This document shows, piece after piece, positions 33,081 through 44,679 of a stretch of DNA of 64,000 nt. Numbering within the stretch: position 1 is the stretch's first letter; the number at the start of each line of letters is the position of its first letter. The DNA is taken from assembly GCA_000697665.1 (NCBI GenBank), contig KL197715.1, positions 1,064,923-1,128,922 on the forward strand. The letters are read 5' to 3'. Source of the DNA: Jaapia argillacea MUCL 33604 (lineage: Eukaryota > Basidiomycota > Agaricomycetes > Jaapiales > Jaapiaceae). The translations under genes were made by a program, and so were the position numbers. The notes under the pieces were generated by a model that was not told where the DNA came from, made no database searches, and was given only the letters and a program-made list of their open reading frames with translations.

Positions 33081-34977
33081 ATATGAACTACGACATTGAA
33101 CTCTGTTGCAAGCTCGAGCCGTTGCCGGTGGAGGGACTACACTGCGCTTTCGACCAAAATATCATAGACTTCCTTCGCGAGGTTCCATCCATACGCTCTG
33201 CGTAGTGTTACAACCCGTCCCACGACGATCGAAACCAAACGACCCTGCTTTGTTCAGCTTATCATCAGCCCACCATCAATATTTCCTTGCATTCTTAAAC
33301 GCTTTCCCAACCAAGAATCTCACTGGCTTCACGATTACTGGAATTAACTGAGATCCATTCTCCTTCCCAATCAAACGCTCCCAATTCGAGTCAGACTTGA
33401 TTACCCCACACCGAAATCTCGACCGTGCATCTCGAGAACATCACCCTCTCTTCTCCCACTATCCGCCGCCGAGATCTCATTCAATTACTCAAAACGCACC
33501 CAACCACCACCTCCTTACACTCTGCAACTGTGATTTCTTCTCCGTCAATGGCACCCTCCATCCTGGAGGTGAAGGCTTTGGGGATTTTCCAAGTGGTTGT
33601 TTGGGATGTTTAAGAACAGTACAAGTCCATCCCATCTTCGTCAAGTACATGCTTTCAACTCCGTGTTCTGGCACAGAACCGTCGTTACCGGCATTGAGGT
33701 TCCTGACATTCCATATTCTCCCGATGGTCGAAGATTTTCTACTGCAAGATGCCTCACCGGCTACATGTGTCACTTATGTGTCGACCGCTCTAACCAAGCT
33801 TGGCACATGAATCGATGAAGGAATACGCGTTTCGTCGATCGTGGCGGGTGACGGGTCATGGTGACGAAGATCGGACTGCGCGAGAAACTGAGGATGGGAG
33901 GCGTTGGTGAGATTGTATCCACGTTATCCAATTAGATGTATTGAACACCATTCAATCCATACCCGTACCTACATTGGTACGTCCCCTCGTACTTCTCTAC
34001 CGCATCGTCCATCTCGTCTACGATAACTCGTTTATATTCTTTCTGAAGGCGAACCTCCCACACAGTTTAGCAGTTAACTTGGCTCAAGTCATTACGCCTG
34101 TTCGCGTCGTGTTATTATAGACTTGCCAAAGAGTACGGGGACAAGATGGTTAGGGCTATTGGGAACGCCTGCCCGGGTCTTGAGCGTGTATCTGTTGGTG
34201 GCAGTACTTTGAGGAGCGGTTGGACGGAAGACGGAAATGATAGGGTGCGAATTGTGGTCCAAGTTCGTGGGGCCATCGGATGGCTCGAGATGGTTACTCC
34301 CGGCTATCTTGTTCAATCGTGAGATACACGAGGCATCTCGTGACTTGGGCGAGGGTACCATGAATATCCGAACCTTATTTCAGGAAGTTGAGTATGGGTT
34401 CTGAAAGCTGCTGTTATGGCTCACGCATGCATGGCTAACGCGAAAATTGAATCCTGGTCATCGATCTGTGAGTCTTTAGGCCCCATTCACCCTTCTATTG
34501 GCAGTCATTAACAACGGAAACCTTGCTGATTTGGAGGATCGAACTGGAACTCGAACATGAATGCCTCAAACCTTCAAACGATACTTCCGGCACGTCCCCA
34601 ACTCCAAGTTAGTGCTATAGGCCACGCATTGTGTGCTCGCTCGATCTGCCTGCCCAATTTTGGCTTTTAATGAACGACTCTCTACCTCGGTCGTGCCGGC
34701 CACGACGCACGAGATGCTTCACGCGACAAGAGACAGGCAACTAAATGATATCTCTTCCCAATACGAGGATTACGAAGGTCTAATTTGGGTTGGGCTGAAG
34801 GTGTCTCTGCATCGCCTAGTCCACGCCCCCGATGCTCCGAGTTAGCCAACACGGCTCGTACGACCTCTCTACTGTTAGCCTCCCTATTAGCGCATCATCA
34901 CGATCAACCCAGCATTCGCCCATTCAATACAACTTACCTCTGTCCCCCTCGTTGGCCTCCGTAGCGAATCGATCTCA
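33081..34977. other. Long stretch without a supported gene
   Basis: Several frames of 60-140 codons overlap one another on both strands at 33397-33818, and none has recognisable motifs. Nothing else stands out. The last part forms the upstream region of the GTPase gene at 34978. Confidence 0.4.
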
Positions 34978-36955
34978 ATGACATCGGACCCTCCCCCGCG
35001 ATCCTCGAGCACTGGGAAGACTGTTGACCTGATTCGTTCAACCACTCCTAGGTACAATTCCCGATTCCTCCTGCACAAGTCGATACTAACGAGCGACTAG
35101 CTCCTCAGGAATTCCTACTGCGAACGTCATCGTATTCGGCGAAACGGGAGTAGGGAAGAGCTCTGTTATTAATATGGTGACGTGTGTAAATGTTGCCAGC
35201 ACCTCCGGCGGAGCGAGAGGCTGTACATTCGGATCTGGGCGTTACATCGTACACACTCCCCATGTCACGCTGAATCTTTTCGACACCCCCGGCCTAGATC
35301 AATCACAGGAGCCTGCCACGTATGCCGGAGTGGTCAGGCTCGTGCGCAGCATGAAGGACGGAGTAAACCTCCTCGTTTACGTCATCAGAGGCCCGCGGTT
35401 GTGGGACTTGGAGTCGATGGTCAAACACTATCGTGTGTTATTCGAGGTCATATGCCAGCAGATGGTCCCTATCGTCGTCGTCGTCACCGGCCTTGAGTGG
35501 GAAGAGCCCTGCGACGGCTGGTGGTGCAAGAACCGTTATGCGTTTGACCACCATGACATGATGTTTTCGGGTCACGCCTGTATCACTGCGATTCGGGGGA
35601 AGTTCAACAAGAGGGCGAACCGCTACGTACTGGAGGATGAATACAATGAATCGGTTGTGAAGGTCATGGATGTCATTAAAACACATTATTCAACCCGGCC
35701 ATTCAAGATGGAGAGAGCTTCGGGGTTTCTAGCCGTTCTTAAGACTACTTTCGGTGGCGCGGCGGAACAGGTGTTCGGGCCAGAGGTGAGAGAACCACGT
35801 TCGCGATGATCTAAGGATAGTCATGACGCTCCCCAGGATTCGGAAGAAACAGATTGGAAACGAGTAGTGGCCGGGGGAAGCTGGTTCAGAGGTCTTGGTA
35901 GGGAGACAGTGAAGACATTTATCAGGTAACGAGATATATGTCTCTTCATTTCTCTGGCGGACCTCATCTCGAATCTTCGCAGCCCCCCGCTCCCTTCCCT
36001 TCCCGAAGTACCTGGGTGGTTTCAACCCCGGGCCCGGTATGATACTCAATCAGATTTTGCTATGTATCGGGACTAATCGTAATTGTCTCCAGAGAATATT
36101 CCCCCACACATGGCTCCGTAAAGATGCAGTTCGCTCTTCAAACTCAATGGGATCATTTCTGGAACTGGTCGATCCAATCCGACAACTCTTCCGCGACGCT
36201 TTCGGAGATGTACTGGTGCAAGGAGCTGAAGGCCCCTGGCCACGAGTACATTATCCTAAAATTCGTCGTACCCCATTCTTCTGCTTGGGTTCGCCTTGAG
36301 CGAGATAGTACATCATGGTTGTCCATCTTTGGACAGCAAGAGGACACTACAAGGCGGAATTGCAACGACAAGCTAATGGTACGAGATGGCAGGCCAGAAC
36401 TGATCAAGCCAAACGATCGAATTATGGCCTCGATCTCGATATCCCATGGACATGTTGGTGGATCACGGCTTGTTGACGGGTTTCCCAACTAATGCAACCC
36501 ATTTGTTCTGATAGTCAAGTTCCATCAATTTCTTGCACCTTGCGCTCCTCCAGAAAAAGCTCAATGAAAAGGCTCCCGTGTACGATTTAATCACCTTCAA
36601 CTGTTGGTGGTACGCCGGGTGCGTCTGGGAGAATGTCGCTTACTGGCTGAGGCAGAGCGGGACGGAGGCCATGTTCGGATTGCGTGTGGGAGTTCATGAC
36701 GCCGAGATGGTAAACGAGATGGTTCACGTGCACCCCGGAACACCTCTCAGACCGCTCGATTGGGAGGCCACGATATACCCCAGAAAACTTCTCCTAGCAC
36801 ACGTCACGACTGCTCGTCGAGTGTTTCCGGGCCAGGAGTCAAGCAAGAAGTTGGATGGCGTCTACAAGGCATCGGAGGAGATTCGAGAGTATTGTGCGAA
36901 GGAGCTTCACGAAATCGCCCGTGGATTGATGGAAGGATCTACAACGACCTTCTAA
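34978..36955 (+). CDS. AIG1-like GTPase fused to an NCWW-cysteine domain (copy 1)
   Basis: Six exons give one open frame of 567 residues: 34978-35051, 35101-35785, 35837-35925, 35983-36036, 36093-36453 and 36515-36955. Residues 25-250 are a P-loop GTPase domain: G1 GETGVGKSS, a G2-like GCTF, G3 DTPGLDQ and, in place of NKxD, VTGLE. A short proline-rich linker leads to a second domain with PGHEYIILKF, WVRLERDSTSWL and FNCWWYAGCVWENVAYWL. The second domain is not one I can name. A conserved His before a beta-strand-like segment and a Cys in NCWW resemble the catalytic pair of NlpC/P60- or LRAT-like thiol hydrolases; that is inference. If the GTATGA donor at 36037 is not used, translation ends at 36076 and gives a GTPase alone. 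The same fusion can be built at 44680-46440. Confidence 0.75.
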
Positions 36956-36964
36956 TTTTCGATG

Positions 36965-38770
36965 TCGAACACGGAGCGAGCTTTGAAGGGAAGGGGGAAG
37001 GTACTGGTATTTGTGCAGTGCTCATCCACTTGTTGTATGGTCTATATATTCCTGGGACGGATGGGTTAGGGTGTCTTCAAGTTGACGGTTCTTCAGGGAC
37101 AGGGGTTGTTCAAATTTTCGAGGGATCAGTGTGTGATGCCTGAGGTTGACCCCGGCGATCCGTATGAATCGATAGCTGCACCCTCAGATTTTGTGTTCCG
37201 CGTCACGAATACGCGTTTTTCAAGTTGAACCTAGATGAGGCCCACCGGTGCGATGGAACAGTGACATGGGGACTTGGTTTATCTGCAACCAGCATCGGGT
37301 TATGGCGCCTCCGTTGAACCTGAAAGTCGGGAGTCGAGGTATGTGAAGGTAAAGATCGTCGATGACTCGGACGCGATAGGAATCGGAAGAAGGTGGATTG
37401 ATGAAATTCGAGCACTTGTTTCACTTGGAATCAATGGGGTGGTGGTGTATATTGATGGGTGGATGGATGGATGGATGGGGGACGATTTGAAAAGTTCAGA
37501 GGATGTATGGAGAACTTCGAGTGAATTCGAGGATCGGAGGAGAACACTCTTCCACGGTCATCAGAACGGTGCCACCCGAAAATCGACGATCAGGTTGGAG
37601 CTTGAAGCGCATATACTGTCTTATCGCTTCGTAATAGGATATTGCACCCTCGCAGGTTTTCACCAAAGCTGACTAGTAAACCTAGTGAACGGTTTGAAGC
37701 TGAAGCTGAAAATTTTCCGAACGCGAAATGGGAGCCACACCGGGACAAGCGTAGTGCATGTCTCGGAGACACAGTGTAGGAAGTGAGAAAATAGGTTTGG
37801 AAGCGGTGTGAAGGGTGCAGATTGTGAAGGAGTGAGAGGCTCTGAAGATGTTTTGGGAACGAAGGACGCTTTCAGGAACCTTCAGGGGATATTTTCAGGG
37901 ACTCCAGAAGGGCGAACGGTATGCCGGGACCGTCTGGGATGGCACCAAATCCGGAGATCGATGGTCATCTTGGGGAAGCAGATTTTGGAGATTGGGGTAG
38001 GAATATATAAACCGTGCGGGACGATTCCTGTTAATCAAAGCTGCACCCCACAATTTCGCATTCCGTGACGAGCAAACAATGAACTGAATGTGAAGCTGAA
38101 CCATGATAAGATCCAGTGCTCTTGGGGGGACATGTACGTAGTAGTGACATGGGCGCTTGGTTTATCTGCGAACCACCATCGGTCGGTAAATCGATTACTT
38201 ATGGCGCCTCTGTTGACCCGAAAGTCAAAAATCGTGATACGAAGGTGAAGGTCGGCATGATGCGATAGGAATCGGAAGGGGTGGTTTGATTGATTTGTGA
38301 ATAGATGTGGGAAGGGGTCGCGTGTGTTGAGACGCGAGGCTAGCAAGTCGGAGATGGGGCGAGGCGATAGAGTCTGATGGGAAAGCCCGGAAGAGTGAGG
38401 AGGGGTGGTTCTGGGATTTGAATCATATCAATTTCTTCGTGTTTCGAGCCAGCCATCGACCGAAGGTCGAGCTGATGTAAACCGAGGGGGGGGGGGGAAC
38501 TTGCGAGAGCAAGGGGCTGCATTGATAGGTAGAGATAGCGGCGGGTGTGAGATGGTAGGTGGAGTAAGATATGGAATGCGACGAGTGGTAATAGACGATG
38601 GTATCCTAAAATCCGATTAGGCGGCATCGTAGGATTCCCCGAAGTTGTGACCGATGGGGTTAGGGCGTCTTGAAGTTGACGGTTCTTCAAAGTCTTGAAG
38701 GACGAGCGCGTGATGCCCGAGTTGACCTGGGGTGGAGTTCGAGTTGACCTGGGGTTGGAAAATTAGGACT
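36965..38770. repeat. Composite dispersed repeat, two partial copies
   Basis: Pieces of the second repeat family (37060-37150, 38300-38760), the first family (37540-37660, 37880-38030) and a linking segment (37170-37410, 38040-38290) alternate. GTGACATGGG followed by CTTGGTTTATCTGC, and CGATAGGAATCGGAAG, occur in both linking segments. A short run of GGAT units lies at 37459-37478 and a run of 12 or more Gs at 38485. No gene is supported. Confidence 0.65.
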
Positions 38771-40060
38771 TGCTTGACTTGGAAAGAGTATGGGCAGTAG
38801 AGTATGCTGGTCGATTGTGGGAAGGAGTGAGATACTTGGGGAATGGAGGACGTTTTCAGGGACTCCAGGAGACGAACAGTATACCGCGATTATCTGTAAT
38901 GGTATCGAACCCGGAGATCAATGGTTGACATGGAGAGGCACCACTGGGACGAGATTTCGGAGTTTGGGTAGTAGTACACCGCGTGGGGTATTCGTGCTAG
39001 CCGAGAGCTGCACCGTCGGGATTTTGGGTTCCGTCAAGCGAACGGCGTTTTTCATTGAATCTGAAATCCAGCGGTGTGAGGGAGACAGGTACGTAGTAGT
39101 GACATGGGGAATTGTTCATCTACAACAGGCATCGGTCAAGTGATTCGGTTATGGTGAAGGCAAAGATCGTACATGACGCGATAGAAGAAGGTGGATCGAT
39201 GAAGACATTTGATGGATTGCGCGCTGTGGAATGGATGTCAGTAGTGGTTTACGGTGTTCGTGGATGGATTCAAGAAGCGTTATTCACGAATAGGAGCGAC
39301 CCTTGTTTTGGCATGCTTGGAGATATCACGAGGGCGGAGAATCGAACAAGACCATTAGGATTTCCCGAAGTTGGGACCGATGGGGTTAGGGCGTCTTGAA
39401 GTTATGGGTTCTTCAGGCACAGAGGTTCTCCAAACTTTCGAGGGAGGAGGCGGTAAGGGGCGGAAGGAAAGCTTGATTTCGAGAAGGGGACTCGAGAGTC
39501 GGGGTGGAGGCACATGATGCCCGAGTTGACCTGGGGTGGGGTTCACGAGGTTCTTGGACGTGCCTAGGTTTTCCCGAAGATGCTGGGAGGTGTAGGGTTG
39601 GGGTTAGATATCGAACGGAGAGAAGCTTTGGTTGGACCGTGCGGCAATGCCCTTCCTTCGCCGATCACAGTGGGTGAGTGGTGGTCAACGTCCAGCACGA
39701 CTAGAGGGTCAAGTGGATGCGCCAAGAAGACGAGATTGCGGTGAATGTGAGATGACAAGTTGAGCACATGGACGAGTATGATAAGCCATCTGACCCGGGG
39801 ATTGATAGCGTGATCATTGATGGGGTGGTAGTCGGTGAGATTGGTCAATTCGCCGTGTTTATGGCGACATGCGATAGCGGGAACAAAAAGACTGAGGAAC
39901 GAGTAGTAGGCAAATGGTGTCCTTCAACCGTCAGATCCAAACCAGAGTGCGAGATGGAATTGCAAACGGAATGAAGCAGGGGGAAGATGAGCTCGAGTGG
40001 CTGTGCAGTGACGAACCGACAATAACCCGTCGATCGCAAGGTGATCGCGTGGCAAATCAA
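38771..40060. repeat. Composite dispersed repeat, copy D, next to the GH5 gene
   Basis: This copy has the first-family unit at about 38860-38960, the linking segment at 39008-39230 and the second-family block at 39330-39960, and keeps matching copy B to about 40060. It ends about 120 bases before the start codon of the GH5 gene, so the gene's upstream region is largely repeat DNA. Confidence 0.65.
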
Positions 40061-40181
40061 TTACCTTATTAGTAATGTGGTACGATACTCTTGTTGCTCC
40101 ACAGACTCGGGCCGTGAGGGCATTACCTGGCACAACCCCGTCGACACACAAACACCTCTTGTCCGCAGACCACGATCACAA

Positions 40182-43017
40182 ATGCCTCCAGTTCCACGCA
40201 CATCCCCCGCCACCTCGCAGCCAACACCAGACTATTACATCCACACCACACACGGTCACTTTGTTGACAACCACGGCAGGACTCTGTTGTTACGTGGTGT
40301 TAACCTATCAGGCTCTTGTAAATCTCCCGTCGGTCAGCCCTCACAAATCCTCGATGGTTTTTGGGAGGCTGCTGAAGACGGAGGCGAGAGTTTTGAATCG
40401 AGACCTTTGAATCTCGATGACGGAAGCGCCGATATTCATTTGGCGAGGTTGAGAGGCTGGGGGTACAATATGCTGAGATATGTCGTTACCTGGGAGAGTT
40501 TGGAACATGAAGGACCGTCAGTGCTTTTCCTTCGTCTTTCTTGCGCTATGCTGACTTGGTTTATAGCGGAAAGTACGATTATGACTTTATGGACTACACA
40601 GTCCGTCTCCTCCAAAAATGTAAAGAATTCGGTTTCAAAGTGTACATGGATCCCCACCAAGACATCGTACGTCCCTCTTCCCCCTCCCTTCCCCCCATCT
40701 AACCTCTTTCCAGTGGTCCCGTTTCTCCGGCGGTTCAGGCGCCCCCTACTGGACTCTCCCAGCCTGCGGCCTAAACCCCCACTCCTTCACCCCAACCCAA
40801 TCCTCAATCCTCCACTGCGAATACCCAAACCCATCCTCCCCAGATCCCGCCTCTCTCCCCGCCATGATCTGGTCAACAAACTACGGCCGCCTCTCCGCCC
40901 AAACCATCTTCACCCTCTTCTTCGGCGGTCGCGATTTCGCCCCCTTATGCATCATAGACGGAATCAATATACAAGATTGGTTACAAAATCATTTTATCGA
41001 GGCGTTTGGGAAGTTGGCTGATAGGATTAGGGAGGAAGGGGGTTTGTTGGATGAGTGTGTTATTGGGTGGGATACGATGAATGAGCCGTTTGAGGGGTTG
41101 TTAGGGTGGGATGATTTGAATAAACCTTCGATGAGGCAGACGAATATGTTGAAGAAGGGTTCGGCGCCTACTCCTGCTCAGTCGTTTCGACTTGGGATGG
41201 GCCAGAAACAAACGGTCGAACATTGGACTTTTGGTTCGTTCGGTCCTAAACGAGATGGGAACGTCACTATCGATCCTGCTGGTATCAAAGTCTGGTTAAC
41301 GGCCGAGGAAGCGGGTGAAGATGAAGATGGCGTTAATGCTCGTTGGGGCTGGAAACGAGGTAGCGAATGGAAATTGGACGGCACTTGCATTTGGGCCAAA
41401 GCTGGTGTTTGGGATGTAGAGAGTGGGTATATCATCGACCCAACTTATTTCTCCAAACTCCCCGATGGAGAACGACAAGTCGAGTTCATCGAAGATTATT
41501 ACAAACCTCACGTCCTATCCTACCTCTCCCGTATCCGCCTTTCACACCCCGAATCCATCATGTTCCTCCAACCACCCGTATTCGTCCAACCGCCCAACAT
41601 GGAAGAGCAAGAATTGAAGGGAAGGTGTTGTTATAGTACGCATTATTATGATGGGTTGACTTTGATTACGAGGCATTGGAATTGGTTTAATGCTGATGCA
41701 CTTGGGGTGTTGAGGGGGAGGTATAAGAGTCCGATTCAGGCTGTTAAGATTGGGGAGGCGGCGATTAGGAAGTCGTTGAGAGAGCAATTGGCGGAGTTGG
41801 CTTCGGATGCTTCTATCATTTCTTCCACACACGCCTACCCCACCATCATAGGCGAGATTGGTATCCCTTTCGATATGGATTCCAAACGCTCTTATGGATG
41901 GACGGATGACGGTGCTCATTTGGGCGATTATACAAGACAGGAGAAGGCGTTGGATGCTAGTTTGAATGGGGCGGATGTGGGGGGTGGGTTGAATTGGACG
42001 TTGTGGACTTATGTGGATGATGGGAGTCATGAGTGGGGGGATGGATGGAATTTGGAGGATTTGAGTTTGTGGTGTGAGGATGATTTGAGGGGGGCGAAAG
42101 GGAGGGCTGAGAAACTTGGTTGTCGGATTGGGGAGGAGAGGGAGGGGAGGGGAGGAGGTGGGGGTGTTGTTAGGAGGAAGGGGAGTGGGTATGGAGGGAG
42201 TGCGATGCAAGGGAAGGCTTCGGCGTTTTCGTTGGCTACTCTTACCCTTAATGGGTCTTCGACACCCGACACGTTCACCGACGAAGAAGAGGAAGAGGAG
42301 GTGAAGAAATTCGTGCCACCTTCGTCTTGGGATAACCCATATGATTTCTTGACGGATGGAGCGAGAGCTGTCAGGGCGTTTTGTAGACCTTATCCTGTGG
42401 TCACTGTTGGCACGCCCAAGGAGATCGAGTTTAGTATTGCAAAGGCGGAGTTTAGGTGTACGGTCGTTGTTCGGTCTGATGACGCGCCGACTCTTGGTGA
42501 GGGAGGAGGGAAGGAGGGGGAGTTGGCGACGGAGATTTATGTGCCACTCGTACATTTTGGGAGTCGGAAGTTGGTTGCCAAGTTTTGCGAGGGAGAGGGC
42601 GGGGAGGGGGACGCGGGGGAGGGAGAGGTTAGGTTGACTGACTCGCCCATCAGTTCTCTCGCTTCATCGACATCATTACCCTCCCCTTCGACCTCCCCTT
42701 CACTCCTCCCACCTTCATCTCGGAACCAAACATACCCAGCCGCTTCCTCCGCCACTCTAGTACCCACATCACCACCAGGAGCGCTAGTAACGCTGGACGT
42801 ACAAGCTAGTGTGGGTAGGTGGGAAGTTGAAGGGCAGAAATTGAAATGGTGGTATCCTGTTCCTGCGCCTGGGGAGCCGGAGAGGGAGTATAGTATTGTG
42901 GTGAAGAGGGAGGGGGGGCCTATGAAGTTGAAGAGTGAGGTTGGAGGGGGGAGAGGGGGAGGGTGGATGGATGTTTGTAAGGAGGTTTGTGCGGGGGATG
43001 GGTGTGTTGTTATGTAG
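40182..43017 (+). CDS. GH5 glycosidase, endoglucosylceramidase/steryl-glucosidase-like (EGCrP type)
   Basis: Three exons (40182-40516, 40567-40666 and 40714-43017) encode 912 residues without a signal peptide. The N-terminal half is a GH5 (beta/alpha)8 domain of the EGCrP-like subfamily: LLLRGVNLSGSCKSP, RGWGYNMLRYVVTWESLEHE, YMDPHQDIWSRFSGGSGAPY, the acid/base glutamate in GWDTMNEPFEG and the likely nucleophile in IIGEIGIPFDMD. EGCrP enzymes of Cryptococcus hydrolyse glucosylceramide or ergosteryl glucoside inside the cell and take part in sphingolipid and sterol-glucoside turnover. The C-terminal part has Ser/Pro- and Gly/Glu-rich linkers and a beta-rich domain. Length fits the fungal family. 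The start at 40182 is chosen because the text before it is not conserved-looking and the domain begins about 20 residues later. The OPA3-like gene lies convergent, 320 bases away. Confidence 0.9.
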
Positions 43018-43339
43018 GGTTGGGGTCGACGTTATGTAGGAGTTGGGGGCGGGCTAGGGGTTCTCTTGCATCGGTTTTCTTTGTGTACTATCATCATCAT
43101 ACATTACATCCAGCATTTTACGGACTGCATTTTCATTACATCTCACACACTTATCGTTTCTTTTGATTTTGGGATTGCGGTTTTTTAGACAGGGAAGAAC
43201 CGACATCTGACGTTTTGTATGTTTGTTGTCCGATAGCATTACTGTAGCATATAAAAGCTAGTTCTATGTCTCTCTTCGTAGTATCAGCAATAATATCATG
43301 AGAGGTTTGTTGGATGATAGTATGACAGGTCTCGATAAA
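43018..43339. other. Shared 3' region of convergent genes
   Basis: The GH5 gene ends at 43017 and the OPA3-like gene ends at 43340 from the other strand. The 322 bases between should hold both 3' UTRs and terminators. No further gene is seen. Confidence 0.6.
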
Positions 43340-44250
43340 TTATGAAGATGGTTCGGCAGATCCAGAGTTCGAGTTCGAGTTGGGGGCGGGAGAACGGCGG
43401 GTGGGGGAAAGCTGGATACGGGGGATGGCGAGAGGTGTATCTTCAAACTCTGCCCAACCGCCTCGTAATCCGATCTCGACTACTCGTTCGAGGATCCGCG
43501 TGAGCTCGTCGTTCCTAAACCAGAACCGCCATGAGTCGCCCGCCAACACGATGATGATACGCCAAAAACGACGCAAGGAAAGGTCAGGAGGAAAGCCGTC
43601 AAACTCACTTTGCCTTTTCCTCCTCCCACTTCTCCTCAAAAGTACTAGCAAACTCGTCCACTCTCCCATTCAGTTGTTGGATTTTGTTGGAGAGGTCTTC
43701 GAGACTATCGTTAACCACATCTCGACGTTTTGATTGACTACGCGATGAACGCCATGTTTCGAGGATGATGAGGAGTGCTGCTACGCCGAAGAGGAAGCCT
43801 TCTGCTAGAGCGTTTGCGCCGTTTTCTATTGCTCTGTTCGACGTGGGGGGTAGTTTGTATTAGGGACGGAGAGAGGAGCGGGAAAGAGGGGGGACCGACT
43901 TGGTCTCGGAGAGAGGTCGGACGTTATGTTTGGACGTGTCGCCCAGGAGGCCCGTTCGTAACTTCACCTCTGCCTTGTACATATTCTGAGCCAACGAAAC
44001 GCATACGTTCCGGAACGTCTCATGCCTTTCCCAAACCCAAAGGAAACAACATTAGCTCCTGCTCTCGATCGCGTCGAAACAGAAAAGGGAGACACGTACT
44101 GCTTGGCCTGGGATTTGAGCTGGTTACTGATGGGTTTTGCTAAAGTCTCCCTTGTACGACGAGGAACTGAGATGACTGGAGGTTTTAGGAATGTTTGGGT
44201 AGGGTGAGACTCACTCGGATGAGCAAGGTGCCTAGTTTTGCGGTTGCCAT
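43340..44250 (-). CDS. OPA3: OPA3-like mitochondrial protein
   Basis: An ATG at 44250 starts MATAKLGTLLIR (exon to 44215). Exon 2 is 44146-44100 (TLAKPISNQLKSQAKQ). Exon 3, at about 44022-43900, has FRNVCVSLAQNMYKAEVKLR and PLSETK. Exon 4 follows, with IENGANALAEGFLFGVAALL and ETWRSSRSQSKRRD, and the last exon ends with a serine-rich tail at 43340. These are the conserved blocks of the OPA3 family in order: the N-terminal targeting and anchor segment, the AIENGANALAEGFLF hydrophobic segment and a C-terminal coiled coil (DLSNKIQQLNGRVDEFASTF). OPA3 proteins sit in mitochondrial membranes and affect mitochondrial shape and lipid handling. This looks like the single ordinary gene of the host and is intact. 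Confidence 0.9.
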
Positions 44251-44679
44251 GATTGTAGTGGTATGGCACGAATAATGAGAGTTATGTAGGCAAGGAGTTG
44301 GGAAGAACTGAAGCCTTGCAGGTCAGTAATCCAGCTACCAGGGACGGGCAGATTAGAGGAGTTGGAAAGCGCAGCGTGAGCGGGTGGTTGCGGACAGCGT
44401 GAGGAGGTTGGAGAGCTAATGCCGAAAGAACGCGCAACTTTCCTTCGGACTTCCATCCCCCATCCCCTCATCTTTCCATGAACATCTTGTAATACATACA
44501 GCGGTGACAATGAAGTACATAAGGGTACAAACGCCATTACATCGTGAATGCTCTTGAATACAACTAGTGGTGCATAACGAAGCCCGGTTAACTTTTCACC
44601 TTCACTCGCCTCATCCTCGTCCTCATCCTGACCCACAAAACTAACACTCCTGCACAATAACTCGACAACCAATCCAGCT
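44251..44679. other. Between OPA3-like gene and GTPase copy 2
   Basis: The stretch serves as promoter region for the OPA3-like gene on the minus strand and as 3' flank for the gene at 44680-46440. No coding content was recognised. Confidence 0.5.

Noticed and set aside
36124-36955. Separate gene starting at ATG 36124
   Set aside because: A good donor at 36037 and acceptor at 36092 join it in frame to the GTPase upstream, and the second copy at 44680-46440 can be joined in the same way. It remains an alternative without transcript data.
37455-37482. GGAT microsatellite as a special signal
   Set aside because: It has only four to five units and lies inside a decayed repeat.
41542-42555. Minus-strand open frame of 337 codons
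   Set aside because: It is antisense to the GH5 gene, rich in Pro, Arg and Ser from the GC-rich opposite strand, and has no conserved motif.
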